Positions 1 through 8,515 of a stretch of DNA of 64,000 nt are shown here, piece by piece. The position numbers were made by a program, and so were the translations under genes. Under the pieces are notes generated by a model that saw only the letters and a program-made list of their open reading frames with translations, did no database searches and was not told the origin of the DNA. Origin of the DNA: Porphyrobacter sp. HT-58-2 (lineage in GTDB: Bacteria; Pseudomonadota; Alphaproteobacteria; Sphingomonadales; Sphingomonadaceae). Each line of letters starts with the position of its first letter. The stretch's first letter is position 1. The DNA lies in assembly GCF_002952215.1 (NCBI RefSeq), contig NZ_CP022600.1, forward strand, positions 2,666,001-2,730,000, in the 5' to 3' direction.

Positions 1-642
1 GTGAACCCTACCGTCCTCACCCCGATCCTCGATTGGCTCGATATCGCCGGGATCGCGCTGTTTGCCCTGTCAGGCGCGGTGCTGGCGGCACGTCTTCAGC
101 AAACCTTCGTGACGATGGGATTCTTCGCGCTGGTGACGGGTGTCGGCGGCGGCACGGTGCGCGATCTGCTGATCGGAGCGCCGGTGTTCTGGATCACCGA
201 CCCATGGGTTGCAGCGGTTTGCCTCGGCACGGCGCTGATCGCCTGGTTCACGCCGGTCAGTTGGTGGGAAGGCAAGGGTTTCGCCTATGCCGATGGCGCC
301 GGGCTGGCGGCCTATGCCGTGCTCGGCAGCGCCAAGGCGCTCGCCTATGGCATACCGCCAGTGCCGGCTGCCTTGATGGGGGTCATTACCGGCTGCGTGG
401 GCGGGATCATCCGCGATGTGGTGGCAGGACGCCCCTCGATCATCATGAGCCCCGAGCTTTACGTCACCCCTGCTGCCCTGACGGCAGTGCTGACTGTTGC
501 CGGGATGATCGCTGCGCCGTGGCTGGGGGTCGGCAAGGAATGGGCCTGGGCAGCGGGCTTTGCCTGCGGCTTTGCCCTGCGCACGGCAGCGATCCGGTGG
601 GAATGGGGCCTGCCGAGTTACGGCGGCAGGCCCGAGAATTAG
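1..642 (+). CDS. TRIC/YadS-type trimeric cation channel family membrane protein
   Basis: A 213-residue hydrophobic protein with about seven membrane segments in two halves, each containing a G-G-x-x-R-D motif (VGGGTVRDLL near residues 47-56 and VGGIIRDVV near 133-141). This duplicated glycine-rich motif is the hallmark of the UPF0126/TRIC family (YadS, YicG), whose members act in the inner membrane as cation or amino-acid channels. The frame opens with GTG at the first base of the window, and the N-terminus looks like that of full-length family members, so the gene is probably complete; an upstream start outside the window cannot be excluded. It converges on the secreted-protein gene that ends at 652. 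Substrate unknown. Confidence 0.85.
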   Translation: MNPTVLTPILDWLDIAGIALFALSGAVLAARLQQTFVTMGFFALVTGVGGGTVRDLLIGAPVFWITDPWVAAVCLGTALIAWFTPVSWWEGKGFAYADGAGLAAYAVLGSAKALAYGIPPVPAALMGVITGCVGGIIRDVVAGRPSIIMSPELYVTPAALTAVLTVAGMIAAPWLGVGKEWAWAAGFACGFALRTAAIRWEWGLPSYGGRPEN

Positions 643-651
643 AGCGCGGGC

Positions 652-1557
652 CTAGCCCCCGGTCGCCTCTTCCAGCGTTTCAGGGATAGCCTCACCCGGG
701 ATCGGGCCGCCGGGATAGGCCGGCATGGCCGCAACCGTCGCCGTTGTTACCGCGCGCATGGGCGCCTGCGCACCGGCAGGGGTGAAGCGCGCCTCCTGCA
801 CGGCCATGTCAGGCCGCACGGCGCCGCCAACGGCCTGGCGCGCCGCGATGTAGCGATCATCCTGCCACTGGCGGTCATTGCCCGGAGCGATGCTACCATC
901 AGCCGAACCGGTGAACCCAATTCCGGAAAAGCCCGCCGAATAATCGATCCCGTCGATCTGGCCGCCATTGCCGATCCGGCACTGGAACGGCGCGCCGTTG
1001 AACAGCACCCCGCTCACCTGCCAGCCTGCACCATTGCGCTCGACATTGTCGACACTGTCCACCCGGACATCGCGCTCGATCCGGTCGAGGCACTGGTTCA
1101 CCGCATTATCCAGACCAGAGGCCCCGGTCCCGCGCGGGCCAGCCCTGCGGTCGGTGCGGCGATCATCAAAGCGCCGGTCATCCCAGTCGCGCTGATCACG
1201 CTCGACGATGACCACGTCCCGGTCACGCTGACGGCGATTGTTGGAATTGGCAATCGCGACCGCTCCGCCGATGATCGCGGCACCGATCAGCACATCGCCG
1301 GCGTCGATCCGGTTGCGACGCCAGCCGCCTCCCCAGCCGCCACCCCATCTTCCGCCCCAGCCGCAGCGACGTCCCCAGCCGCAACGACGCCAGTCGGCGA
1401 CGCTGTCAGCCGCGTTGTACCGGCTGGCATCGAAGCTCGCCGAGGCAGTGGGCATGACAGGGGTCTCGGGAAGGGCCGCCGCCGATGCGGGGGCCGCGAG
1501 GATGGTGGTGCCGAAAAGCGCACTGGCGAGCGCCAGAACGCGGGTATTCAGAGCCAT
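652..1557 (-). CDS. Secreted glycine/arginine-rich protein (unknown function)
   Basis: Not a family I can name. The ATG at 1557 starts a clear signal peptide (MALNTRVLALASALFGTTIL, then cleavage after ASA), giving 301 residues. Order of parts: signal peptide, a tract rich in Cys-Gly-Trp-Gly-Arg, a glycine-rich hydrophobic segment (AGDVLIGAAIIGGAVAIA), an Arg/Asp-rich charged tract, then a folded C-terminal domain with AVNQCLDRIE and FQCRIGNGGQIDGIDY. The same order and the same C-terminal domain recur in the next gene (1767-2282), so the two are diverged paralogues. The open frame extends upstream to 1770, but that extension lacks a signal peptide and is probably not translated. Probably periplasmic or envelope-associated. 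Confidence 0.7.
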   Translation of the reverse strand: MALNTRVLALASALFGTTILAAPASAAALPETPVMPTASASFDASRYNAADSVADWRRCGWGRRCGWGGRWGGGWGGGWRRNRIDAGDVLIGAAIIGGAVAIANSNNRRQRDRDVVIVERDQRDWDDRRFDDRRTDRRAGPRGTGASGLDNAVNQCLDRIERDVRVDSVDNVERNGAGWQVSGVLFNGAPFQCRIGNGGQIDGIDYSAGFSGIGFTGSADGSIAPGNDRQWQDDRYIAARQAVGGAVRPDMAVQEARFTPAGAQAPMRAVTTATVAAMPAYPGGPIPGEAIPETLEEATGG

Positions 1558-1766
1558 AATGCTCCCTCCTGCTACTATGCGAGCGGCCACCAATCGCCCA
1601 GATGATCGCAAGATTAACGCGTAGAGGCTTGCGCGCGGCTGAATGAAGGGCCTTTGTCCCACACCCCAGAGACCCAACGAAAGACCGCCCCGCCATCCGG
1701 TGCCGGATAGCGGAGCGGCAGAAGTGGGCGCGCCAAAGGGGAGAGGGAGCGCGCCGAGGAGAGCAC

Positions 1767-2282
1767 TCAACGCAGGCCGCGGATGCCGTCAAAATCGATC
1801 CGCGGTGCGCCGCGACCGTCAATCCGGCAGGTAAAGCGCCCGCGATCATTACGGTTCCAGCCGCCACCAACCTCGATCCGGCCGCGAACACGGAAACCAT
1901 TGCGCGTGCGGTCGATGTCGCGCACGTCGATCACGTCGGCAAAACGATAGCCACCAAAGCGCCGCGCCTGGTTTTCCGCGCCACGCACACAGCGATCCAC
2001 CGCTGCACGCGGGCCAAAGCCGAACCCGCCGCGATCCCAGCCGCCCCGGCGATCCCAGCGGTCGCGGCCGCGGTCACCATCAAAGGCACCCGCAAGCGCA
2101 GCAATGCCGCCGATCACCACCGCGCCGGCGATGATCTCGCCCGCGCTGATCCCGCCGCGATCGCGGTGGTCGTCAGCCAGAGCAGGGGTGGCAGAGGCTA
2201 CCGTCAGCGCAGTCGCAGCGACCGCGCCGAGCATGAGCCTGGCCGATTTGCCGGAGGCCAGCCGGTTGGTCATGGTGGTCAT
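1767..2282 (-). CDS. Secreted Asp/Arg-rich small protein, paralogue of neighbour
   Basis: A 171-residue protein with a signal peptide (cleavage near PALA|DDH), a glycine-rich hydrophobic stretch (AGEIIAGAVVIGGIAALAGA), a D/R/W/G-rich tract and a C-terminal domain with AVDRCVRGAE and FTCRIDGRGAPRIDFD. The two cysteines and the x-CRI-x-G-x-x-x-IDF ending match the downstream gene at 652-1557, whose start lies about 210 bases away on the same strand. Function unknown; the glycine-rich segment resembles those of small envelope proteins. Codirectional with the downstream paralogue, possibly one transcript. Confidence 0.7.
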   Translation of the reverse strand: MTTMTNRLASGKSARLMLGAVAATALTVASATPALADDHRDRGGISAGEIIAGAVVIGGIAALAGAFDGDRGRDRWDRRGGWDRGGFGFGPRAAVDRCVRGAENQARRFGGYRFADVIDVRDIDRTRNGFRVRGRIEVGGGWNRNDRGRFTCRIDGRGAPRIDFDGIRGLR

Positions 2283-2417
2283 CGAATTGATCCTCGTCTG
2301 GCACCGCGGGCGGGATTGCCTTGCGGTGTCGAGGACAGTTCTGACCGATTCGGCGTGAGACTTTCCTGAATCGGGATGTCAGGCGCCGTTAATTTTCAGA
2401 GCGATTCTGATGAACAA

Positions 2418-3830
2418 TTATCCGCTCGGTAGCGCGGCCAGCACATCGCGCGTGAAGGCGGCGATATCGAACCGCGCGCCAACCGGATCTTCGCCCCGGC
2501 GCACGATCACCACCTGCCGCGAAGGGACGATGACGACATATTGCCCGCGATTGCCGAAAGCGGCGAAGGTATCGGGCGGCACGCCCTCGGACTTGTTCAT
2601 CAGCCAGAAGCCCGCGCCATATCCGAACTCACCTCCGGGCTGCGGGCCGCTCGGGGTGGTGACGTAGCGGACCCAGCCTTCCGGCAGCACCCGCTCACCC
2701 GTGGGCAGCACCCCGTCGTTAAGATAGAGCTGACCGAAGCGGATCAGGTCCATGGTGCTGGCCCAGACCTGACTGGAAAGGACATAATCGCCCTGCCAGT
2801 CGGTCTCGGCGATGGTGTCCTGCATCCCGATCTTCGCGAACAGCTCTGCCGGAGGATGCTCTACGAAGGTGTGGGCGATGGCCGCGACCGCCGCCAGCGT
2901 GTCATTATTGGCATAGCGGAAAACGCTGCCCGGCTGGTGAACGACTGGCCAGTGCAGCGCCGTCTCCCGCACAGTCGATCCGCCGAAATAGAGCGCGTCG
3001 GTGCGATTGCCGGGGGTATCGGAATAGCGGCCCGATGCCATGCGCAGCAGATGATCCATCGTGACATCGCGGCGCGGGTCGCGCAGATCGCCGCCGTACC
3101 AGTTGAAGATCGCCAGCGGCGGCGCAGAAGCGGCGTGGGTGTCCCCCGAAACCACCAGCCCCGCCCCGCGATGCTCGTTCGCGCCCACCAGCGTTGCGGC
3201 AAGGCTCTTGGCGACCGACCAGGTGCGCTGCGGCGTGAACGGCGTGAACCCCTCGGCAAAGCGCCAGTCCCAGCCATTCTCGCCCCAATTGACTGAAACC
3301 GCCGTGGTGCGCGCCTTTGCGCCATAGGCTCCGCTCATCGCGGCCTCCAGCACCGGTGTGACCTTCCCGGGTATGCGCATATGCCAGGTGGTGATCATCT
3401 CGGGGCGCGCTGGCGGCGGGGAATGGATGAGAGCACCCGCCTTCATCCCTATTGGGGCGAGCGAGCACCCGCCGCCGCTGCGCTGGAAGGCGATCCGTGG
3501 CGGCATGTCGTCAGCCCAGTCAACCGTGACATGGCGGATCGGCTTGTCCCCGTCCGACCAGCGGGTGATCCGGTAAGGCAGCCCTGCAACAATTTCGTCG
3601 AGCGGCGCCTGAATTCCAGCCAGCTCCCACTGATGCACGCTGTCAGGCGTCCGGGTGGCCGCGCCGGAATTGCGCTCCGCATTGGCGATGGCGCTGCACA
3701 GGAACAGCGCCTTGTAGCCCGCCGCGAGTGCGCGGTTGTAGCGGGCGTCGAGCGCCTCCTGCTGGCTCTGGGCGGTGGCAGGAATGGCGGCGAGGAGCAG
3801 CGTTGCGGCTGCGATGGACTGGCGGATCAT
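2418..3830 (-). CDS. Periplasmic serine hydrolase, beta-lactamase/class C PBP fold
   Basis: A 470-residue protein from the ATG at 3830 (seven residues inside the longest frame), chosen because it starts directly on a signal peptide ending PATA|QSQQ. The SxxK nucleophile motif is S205-V-A-K208 (RTWSVAKSL) and a Y-A-N motif (FRYANND) follows about 100 residues later, as in class C beta-lactamases, esterases EstB and 6-aminohexanoate-dimer hydrolase. A C-terminal block with GYGAGFWLMN and GNRGQYVVIVPSRQVVIVRRG fits the same family. An N-terminal domain of about 150 residues precedes the catalytic part. Substrate cannot be told from sequence; a true beta-lactamase is less likely than an esterase or peptidase-like enzyme. 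Confidence 0.85.
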   Translation of the reverse strand: MIRQSIAAATLLLAAIPATAQSQQEALDARYNRALAAGYKALFLCSAIANAERNSGAATRTPDSVHQWELAGIQAPLDEIVAGLPYRITRWSDGDKPIRHVTVDWADDMPPRIAFQRSGGGCSLAPIGMKAGALIHSPPPARPEMITTWHMRIPGKVTPVLEAAMSGAYGAKARTTAVSVNWGENGWDWRFAEGFTPFTPQRTWSVAKSLAATLVGANEHRGAGLVVSGDTHAASAPPLAIFNWYGGDLRDPRRDVTMDHLLRMASGRYSDTPGNRTDALYFGGSTVRETALHWPVVHQPGSVFRYANNDTLAAVAAIAHTFVEHPPAELFAKIGMQDTIAETDWQGDYVLSSQVWASTMDLIRFGQLYLNDGVLPTGERVLPEGWVRYVTTPSGPQPGGEFGYGAGFWLMNKSEGVPPDTFAAFGNRGQYVVIVPSRQVVIVRRGEDPVGARFDIAAFTRDVLAALPSG

Positions 3831-3856
3831 GTGGCGCACCCTAGCCCGCAAGCATC

Positions 3857-3893
3857 AAAAGGAAAGGGCCGGAAAGCGTCTCCGCCCCGGCCC
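3857..3893 (-). terminator. Rho-independent terminator after rplQ
   Basis: On the minus strand GGGCCGG (3887-3893) pairs with CCGGCCC (3866-3872) across a 14-base loop and is followed by TTTCCTTTT. It lies 26 bases beyond the rplQ stop codon, ends the alpha ribosomal unit and separates it from the serine hydrolase gene. Confidence 0.65.
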
Positions 3894-3918
3894 CTGCCCT
3901 GTTCATGCGAAGCGCGGC

Positions 3919-4338
3919 TTACGCGTCTTCGTATTCTTCTTCCGACTGCACCGGGCCGCTGTCCTGGCCCTTGGCGTCTTCGTCGCGGTCGACGAGCTCG
4001 ATGATCGCCATCTGCACCGCGTCGCCCGCACGCACACCGGCGCGCAGCACGCGGGTGTAGCCGCCATCACGATCAGCATAACGCTCCGCCAGAACGTCGA
4101 ACAGCTTCTTGAGCTGCGCTTCATCACCCAGACGAGCCATCGCCAGACGACGGTTCGACAGGCCGCCACGCTTGGCCAGCGTGATCAGCTTTTCGACATA
4201 GGGGCGCAGTTCCTTGGCCTTGGGCAGCGTGGTGGTGATCTGCTCGTGCTTGATCAGCGCAGCGGCCATGTTGCGGAACAGGGCGTTGCGATGACCCGTC
4301 TTGCGGCCGAGCTTACGGCCGGAAATACCATGACGCAT
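3919..4338 (-). CDS. rplQ: 50S ribosomal protein L17
   Basis: bL17, 139 residues, last gene of the alpha unit (rpsM-rpsK-rpoA-rplQ). The N-terminus [20 protein letters not shown] is diagnostic for L17, which binds domain III of 23S rRNA near the exit tunnel. The tail carries an acidic extension (DRDEDAKGQ...SEEEYEDA) beyond the conserved core. It follows rpoA after a 257-base hairpin-rich gap, unusual because the two genes are usually close. Confidence 0.98.
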   Translation of the reverse strand: MRHGISGRKLGRKTGHRNALFRNMAAALIKHEQITTTLPKAKELRPYVEKLITLAKRGGLSNRRLAMARLGDEAQLKKLFDVLAERYADRDGGYTRVLRAGVRAGDAVQMAIIELVDRDEDAKGQDSGPVQSEEEYEDA

Positions 4339-4491
4339 TATAATCTTCCTTTGCTTTGCTGACCCTTCCGGGCGGGAAACCGGTTCCCACTTTCCCTGAA
4401 GGGATCAGCGGTTCGAAAAGGGGCCGTTTCAGGTACCCCAGTGCTGGTTCGGATCAGGGCTCCGAACCTTCGCCCATCTCTTTGGCAAGGC

Positions 4492-4608
4492 CGACACGGG
4501 AGTAAATCCCGTGTCGTCAGACGAGCTTCGCTCGCTGGCCGGCAGGCCGCCGTCCGTCGGCAACCTGCGGTTGCCTCTGGCGGCTGCTTTTGGGCTTAGC
4601 CCAAAAGC
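4492..4608. repeat. Cluster of five hairpins between rpoA and rplQ
   Basis: Five perfect inverted repeats lie end to end: CGACACGGG/CCCGTGTCG (4492-4500 with 4508-4516, loop AGTAAAT), CGAGC-TTC-GCTCG (4522-4534), GGCC-GGCA-GGCC (4537-4548), GGCAACC-TGC-GGTTGCC (4559-4575) and GCTTTTGGGC-TTA-GCCCAAAAGC (4586-4608). The last overlaps the end of rpoA, and its three-base loop is exactly the rpoA stop codon. None has a T-tract, so these are more likely processing or stability structures, or a repeat family, than terminators. Confidence 0.75.
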
Positions 4609-5651
4609 TCCTGCTCGAGCTTCTTGGCCATTTCCTCGATGTTCTCGGGCGGCCAGCCCGGGATGTCCATGCCAAGACGCAGACCCATGCTGGAGAGCAC
4701 TTCCTTGATCTCGTTCAAGGACTTGCGGCCGAAGTTCGGCGTGCGCAGCATCTCGGCTTCGGTCTTCTGAACCAGGTCGCCAATGTAGATAATGTTGTCG
4801 TTCTTGAGGCAGTTGGCCGAACGCACCGACAGTTCCAGCTCGTCCACCTTCTTGAGGAGGTAGCGGTTGAGCTGGTTGGCGTCGCTTTCTTCCGGCTGCA
4901 CGGCGTGGCCGATCATCTGGCCGACCGGCTGCGGGATGCCGTCTTCGAAGTGGACGAACAGCGTCAGCTGGTCCTGCAGGATGCGCGCGGCATAGGCCAC
5001 GGCGTCTTCCGGGGTTACGGTGCCATCGGTCTCGACGGTCAGCGAGAGCTTGTCATAGTCAAGCTCCTGCCCGACGCGGGCGTTCTCGACCTTGTAGCTC
5101 ACCTGACGCACGGGCGAGTAGAGCGAGTCGACCGGGATCAGCCCGATCGGCGCATCGGCCGGACGGTTCGAGACCGCCGGGCTGTAACCCTTGCCGGTGT
5201 CTGCGGTCAGCTCCATATTGAGCGTCGCGCCTTCGTCGAGGTGGCAGATCACCAGATCCTTGTTCATCACCTCGATGTCGCCGGTAACAGCGATGTCGCC
5301 CGCGCGCACTTCACCCGGGCCGGTGGCCGAGAGCTGGAGCCGCTTGGGGCCTTCGCCTTCCATCTTCAGCGCGATCTGCTTCACGTTGAGGACGATGTCG
5401 GTGACGTCTTCACGCACGCCCGCGAGCGAGGAGAATTCGTGCAGCACGTTCTCGATCTTGATCGAGGTGATAGCTGCGCCCTGAAGGCTGGACAGCAGCA
5501 CCCGGCGAAGCGCGTTGCCGAGCGTCAGACCAAAGCCGCGCTCGAGCGGTTCGGCCACGAAGGTCGCCTTGCGCTGACGATCGCCGCCATCCTTGATTTC
5601 GAGGGAGTTGGGTTTCTTGAGTTCCTGCCAGTTCTTCGTGTTGACGGACAT
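4596..5651 (-). CDS. rpoA: DNA-directed RNA polymerase subunit alpha
   Basis: 351 residues (E. coli 329). The N-terminal assembly domain has [33 protein letters not shown], and the C-terminal domain that contacts UP elements and activators has [23 protein letters not shown] followed by [12 protein letters not shown]. Alpha dimerises to nucleate beta and beta-prime. It sits between rpsK and rplQ as in most bacteria. The stop codon is placed in the loop of a 10-bp hairpin (see the cluster at 4492-4608). Confidence 0.98.
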   Translation of the reverse strand: MSVNTKNWQELKKPNSLEIKDGGDRQRKATFVAEPLERGFGLTLGNALRRVLLSSLQGAAITSIKIENVLHEFSSLAGVREDVTDIVLNVKQIALKMEGEGPKRLQLSATGPGEVRAGDIAVTGDIEVMNKDLVICHLDEGATLNMELTADTGKGYSPAVSNRPADAPIGLIPVDSLYSPVRQVSYKVENARVGQELDYDKLSLTVETDGTVTPEDAVAYAARILQDQLTLFVHFEDGIPQPVGQMIGHAVQPEESDANQLNRYLLKKVDELELSVRSANCLKNDNIIYIGDLVQKTEAEMLRTPNFGRKSLNEIKEVLSSMGLRLGMDIPGWPPENIEEMAKKLEQELLG

Positions 5652-5778
5652 GGATTTCCCCTAATTCGCCCTTGGCGGGCGGTTCAAATTCTGGGTGGGC
5701 CGGAAGCTCTGCGAGGCGGCGCTGCTTCTGGCCCCTTCGGGCGGCGACGGCACGGATTGCCGCCGCCATCCCGGCGGA

Positions 5779-6168
5779 TCAGACGCGGCGACGCTTGGAC
5801 GGACGGACCCCGTTGTGCGGGATCGGAGTCACGTCGCGGATCGAGGTGATGTTGAAGCCCACCGCAGCAAGGCCGCGCAGCGCACTTTCACGGCCCGAGC
5901 CCGGACCCTTCACTTCGACTTCGAGCGTGCGCACGCCGTGTTCGGCGGCCTTCTTGCCGGCATCGTCCGCAGCCACCTGAGCGGCATAGGGGGTCGACTT
6001 GCGGCTGCCCTTGAAGCCCATCATCCCGGCGGACGACCACGAAATGGCGTTGCCCTGCGCATCGGTGATGGTGATCATGGTATTGTTGAAGCTGGCGTTG
6101 ATATGCGCAACGCCGCTGGTGATATTCTTCTTGTCACGACGCCGGATACGGCCTGGTTCGCGTGCCAT
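5779..6168 (-). CDS. rpsK: 30S ribosomal protein S11
   Basis: uS11, 129 residues. Contains the diagnostic [22 protein letters not shown] and the ending [21 protein letters not shown]11 lies on the 30S platform and contacts mRNA near the E site. Lies 57 bases after rpsM in the alpha unit. Confidence 0.98.
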   Translation of the reverse strand: MAREPGRIRRRDKKNITSGVAHINASFNNTMITITDAQGNAISWSSAGMMGFKGSRKSTPYAAQVAADDAGKKAAEHGVRTLEVEVKGPGSGRESALRGLAAVGFNITSIRDVTPIPHNGVRPSKRRRV

Positions 6169-6225
6169 TTTTTGAATTCCTCTAGCTCGTCAGAAGGAAA
6201 AAGCGTGGAAGCCTGAGCCGCCAGC

Positions 6226-6594
6226 TTACTTCTTCTTGCCCGCAATGGGCTTGGCCTTGCCCTTGCGGGTGCGGGCGTTGGTGTGAGTGCGCTGGCCGCG
6301 AACGGGCAGACCGGCACGATGACGCAGACCGCGATAGGCGCGCAGATCCATCAGGCGCTTGATATTCATCGCAGTGTTGCGACGCAGGTCGCCTTCCACG
6401 GTGAAATCGGCGTCGATCGTCTCGCGGATCCGCAGCACTTCCTCGTCGGTGAGGTCCTGCACACGCGCAGTATGAGGAATGCCAAGCTTGTCAGCGATCT
6501 GGACAGCCGTGGTGCGGCCAATCCCGTGAATATAGGTCAGCGCGATGATCACGCGCTTGTTGGTGGGGATATTGACCCCGGCAATACGAGCCAC
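6226..6594 (-). CDS. rpsM: 30S ribosomal protein S13
   Basis: uS13, 122 residues, first gene of the alpha unit. The N-terminus [20 protein letters not shown] and the basic C-terminal tail ([21 protein letters not shown]) are typical; S13 forms head contacts with the 50S subunit and the P-site tRNA. An approximately 180-base leader runs from the promoter at 6783-6811; in E. coli the corresponding leader binds S4, but no equivalent fold was verified here. Confidence 0.98.
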   Translation of the reverse strand: MARIAGVNIPTNKRVIIALTYIHGIGRTTAVQIADKLGIPHTARVQDLTDEEVLRIRETIDADFTVEGDLRRNTAMNIKRLMDLRAYRGLRHRAGLPVRGQRTHTNARTRKGKAKPIAGKKK

Positions 6595-6782
6595 TTATTT
6601 CTCCATGCTCCACAGGGATCTGGCACCCGAAGGGATACCGCCCCTATCTCAACGCTCATTCATTCGGACGTTCCAAGCCGCTGGACCCGCACCATGACGG
6701 GAACGCAAACGGCAAAAAGTCCGGTCGGCATCCGCAGAGGAATGCCTGCCGAACGAGGTTCGAACGTGTCGAATGAGCCGCG

Positions 6783-6811
6783 CGCATAGGCTGATTCGCA
6801 CAAGGCGTCAA
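6783..6811 (-). promoter_or_regulatory. Promoter for the alpha unit (rpsM-rpsK-rpoA-rplQ)
   Basis: Read on the minus strand: TTGACG (6806-6811), 17-base spacer, TATGCG (6783-6788), about 190 bases upstream of rpsM. A perfect 7-bp hairpin (AAGCCGC-GCGA-GCGGCTT, 6816-6833) lies just before it. The 314-base gap 6595-6908 holds this promoter and the rpsM leader; no gene was seen there. Confidence 0.6.
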
Positions 6812-6908
6812 CCGCAAGCCGCGCGAGCGGCTTTATCCCCGGAACATCACCCGATGGAAACCCTCGGAACGCGCATCGCGCGGCGCTCCCACCCTTTCAT
6901 GCAGCAAC

Positions 6909-7694
6909 CTAACGCCGCGCTCCGTCCTCAAGATCGCTGAAGGCATCGTCAACGCTTGTCGGCTTGGGTGCCGGCTCCGGAGCGGGTCTGGCCGCGGGCT
7001 TGGCAGCAGGCGGGGTGGTCGCCTTAGGCGCATCTTTCGGCGCGGGGGCGGCTGGTGGCTTGGGGGCAGACGCAGGCTTCGGGTCAGGTCTATCACCAGA
7101 AGGCTCTGCCTCTGCGGCGCGCGGCGGTGCTGCGACCGGCCCGAGCGGCTTGGCAAGCGCGTCAAGTTGCGCGCCCATCACCCCATCCACCACCTTGGCA
7201 ATGACCGGCACTTCGTAGCGCATCGGCCCGCCGACATTATACTCCCACACGATCCGGGTACCCGCCTCAACCTTCGAGATCGCGATGGTGAGGATGCCCG
7301 TCACGGGTTCGCTCTGGAGTGGTCCGAGCGAACCGATCATTCGCAGCGCCGCCTCGGGATAGGCTTGCACCACGCGCATATGCTCGACGCTCCCCTGCAA
7401 GGTGAAGCGCCCCGGTTCATCGACTTCAGGGATGGTCTCGCAGAAACAGCCACCTGCCTGCGGCATGAGGGTCAGGTTCTTCGCATCCCCCGACCAGGTG
7501 TGCTCGGAACGCCACCATCCTCCGGGCGAGATCAAGGCCAGCCAGACGTCCTTGGGTGTGGCCTCGACGATCACTTCATGGCGAGAGACAAAGCTGCTGT
7601 CGGTGGTGCGGGTAAGCTCGGCGGCGGCCGGAGCCGTGCTGACGATGGCAACCAGTCCCGCCAGGACAACGGGGGCGCTCACACGAAGCTTCAT
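6909..7694 (-). CDS. Secreted SRPBCC-fold protein with Pro/Ala/Lys-rich tail
   Basis: 261 residues from the ATG at 7694, chosen because it begins a signal peptide ending APAAA|ELT; the frame extends further upstream without one. Residues about 25-175 look like the SRPBCC/START-type lipid-binding fold (VSRHEVIVEATPKDVWLALISPGGWW, then EYNVGG). Then comes a low-complexity tail rich in Pro, Ala and Lys (PAPKDAPKATTPPAAKPAARP), like periplasm-spanning linkers. Ligand unknown. It sits between adk and the alpha promoter, 71 bases after adk on the same strand, so it may be read from the spc unit. Confidence 0.7.
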   Translation of the reverse strand: MKLRVSAPVVLAGLVAIVSTAPAAAELTRTTDSSFVSRHEVIVEATPKDVWLALISPGGWWRSEHTWSGDAKNLTLMPQAGGCFCETIPEVDEPGRFTLQGSVEHMRVVQAYPEAALRMIGSLGPLQSEPVTGILTIAISKVEAGTRIVWEYNVGGPMRYEVPVIAKVVDGVMGAQLDALAKPLGPVAAPPRAAEAEPSGDRPDPKPASAPKPPAAPAPKDAPKATTPPAAKPAARPAPEPAPKPTSVDDAFSDLEDGARR

Positions 7695-7765
7695 GCCAGG
7701 AATCTCCCATGCAGACATGACACGAGGCTGAGGCAATTTGGCCGGGCGCACAAGCCCAAGCAGAC

Positions 7766-8413
7766 TCAGCCCTTGAGGATGGCGTCGATCTGCCCGGCGA
7801 CCGTGTCGATTGCGCCCATGCCGTCGATGCGGGTAACGATCCCGCGCGCTTCATAGCCGGGCAGGATCGGCGCGGTCTTGGCGCGATATTCCTGCATGCG
7901 GGTGCGCACGGTGTCCTCGTTGTCATCCGGGCGGCGCTTGAATTCGGTGCTGCCGCAAGCATCGCACACGCCGTCCTGCTCGGGCGGATTGGCGGTGTCG
8001 TGATAAAGCGCCCCGCAATTGCCGCAGGAAAAGCGGCCGGTGATGCGCTCGACGAGGGCATCCTCGTCCACTTCGAGCTCGATCACATGGTCAAGCACGC
8101 GGCCATTCTTGGCGAGGATCGCATCCAGCGCATCGGCCTGAGCGGCGGTACGCGGATAGCCATCGAAGATCGCGCCGGTTTCAGCGGACATTCCGGCGAG
8201 TTCCGCATCAATCAGGTCGGACACGATTTCGTCGGAGACGAGCTCGCCCCGCGCCATAACTTCCTTGGCGCGCAGGCCCACGGGCGTCCCCGCCTTGACC
8301 GCCGCACGCAGCATGTCCCCGGTCGAAAGCTGGCGCATGCCATGCCGCTCTACCAGGCCAGCGCTTTGGGTACCCTTGCCTGCTCCGGGAGGGCCAAGAA
8401 GAATGATGTTCAC
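7766..8413 (-). CDS. adk: Adenylate kinase
   Basis: 215 residues. P-loop GPPGAGKGTQ at residues 7-16, NMP-binding segment with STGDMLRAAV, and a LID carrying four cysteines (CGNCGALYHDT...CDACG), so the zinc-binding long form. Catalyses ATP + AMP to 2 ADP. Its position after secY is standard for alphaproteobacteria. Confidence 0.97.
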   Translation of the reverse strand: MNIILLGPPGAGKGTQSAGLVERHGMRQLSTGDMLRAAVKAGTPVGLRAKEVMARGELVSDEIVSDLIDAELAGMSAETGAIFDGYPRTAAQADALDAILAKNGRVLDHVIELEVDEDALVERITGRFSCGNCGALYHDTANPPEQDGVCDACGSTEFKRRPDDNEDTVRTRMQEYRAKTAPILPGYEARGIVTRIDGMGAIDTVAGQIDAILKG

Positions 8414-8515
8414 GAACCGTCCCCCATTACACCGCCGGATCCACGCCCGGGGCTTTGTTCAGATATGCGGGTTCAACCATGCGCGCAGCGGCGTCAAGTG
8501 TACTTGCGAAGGAGT

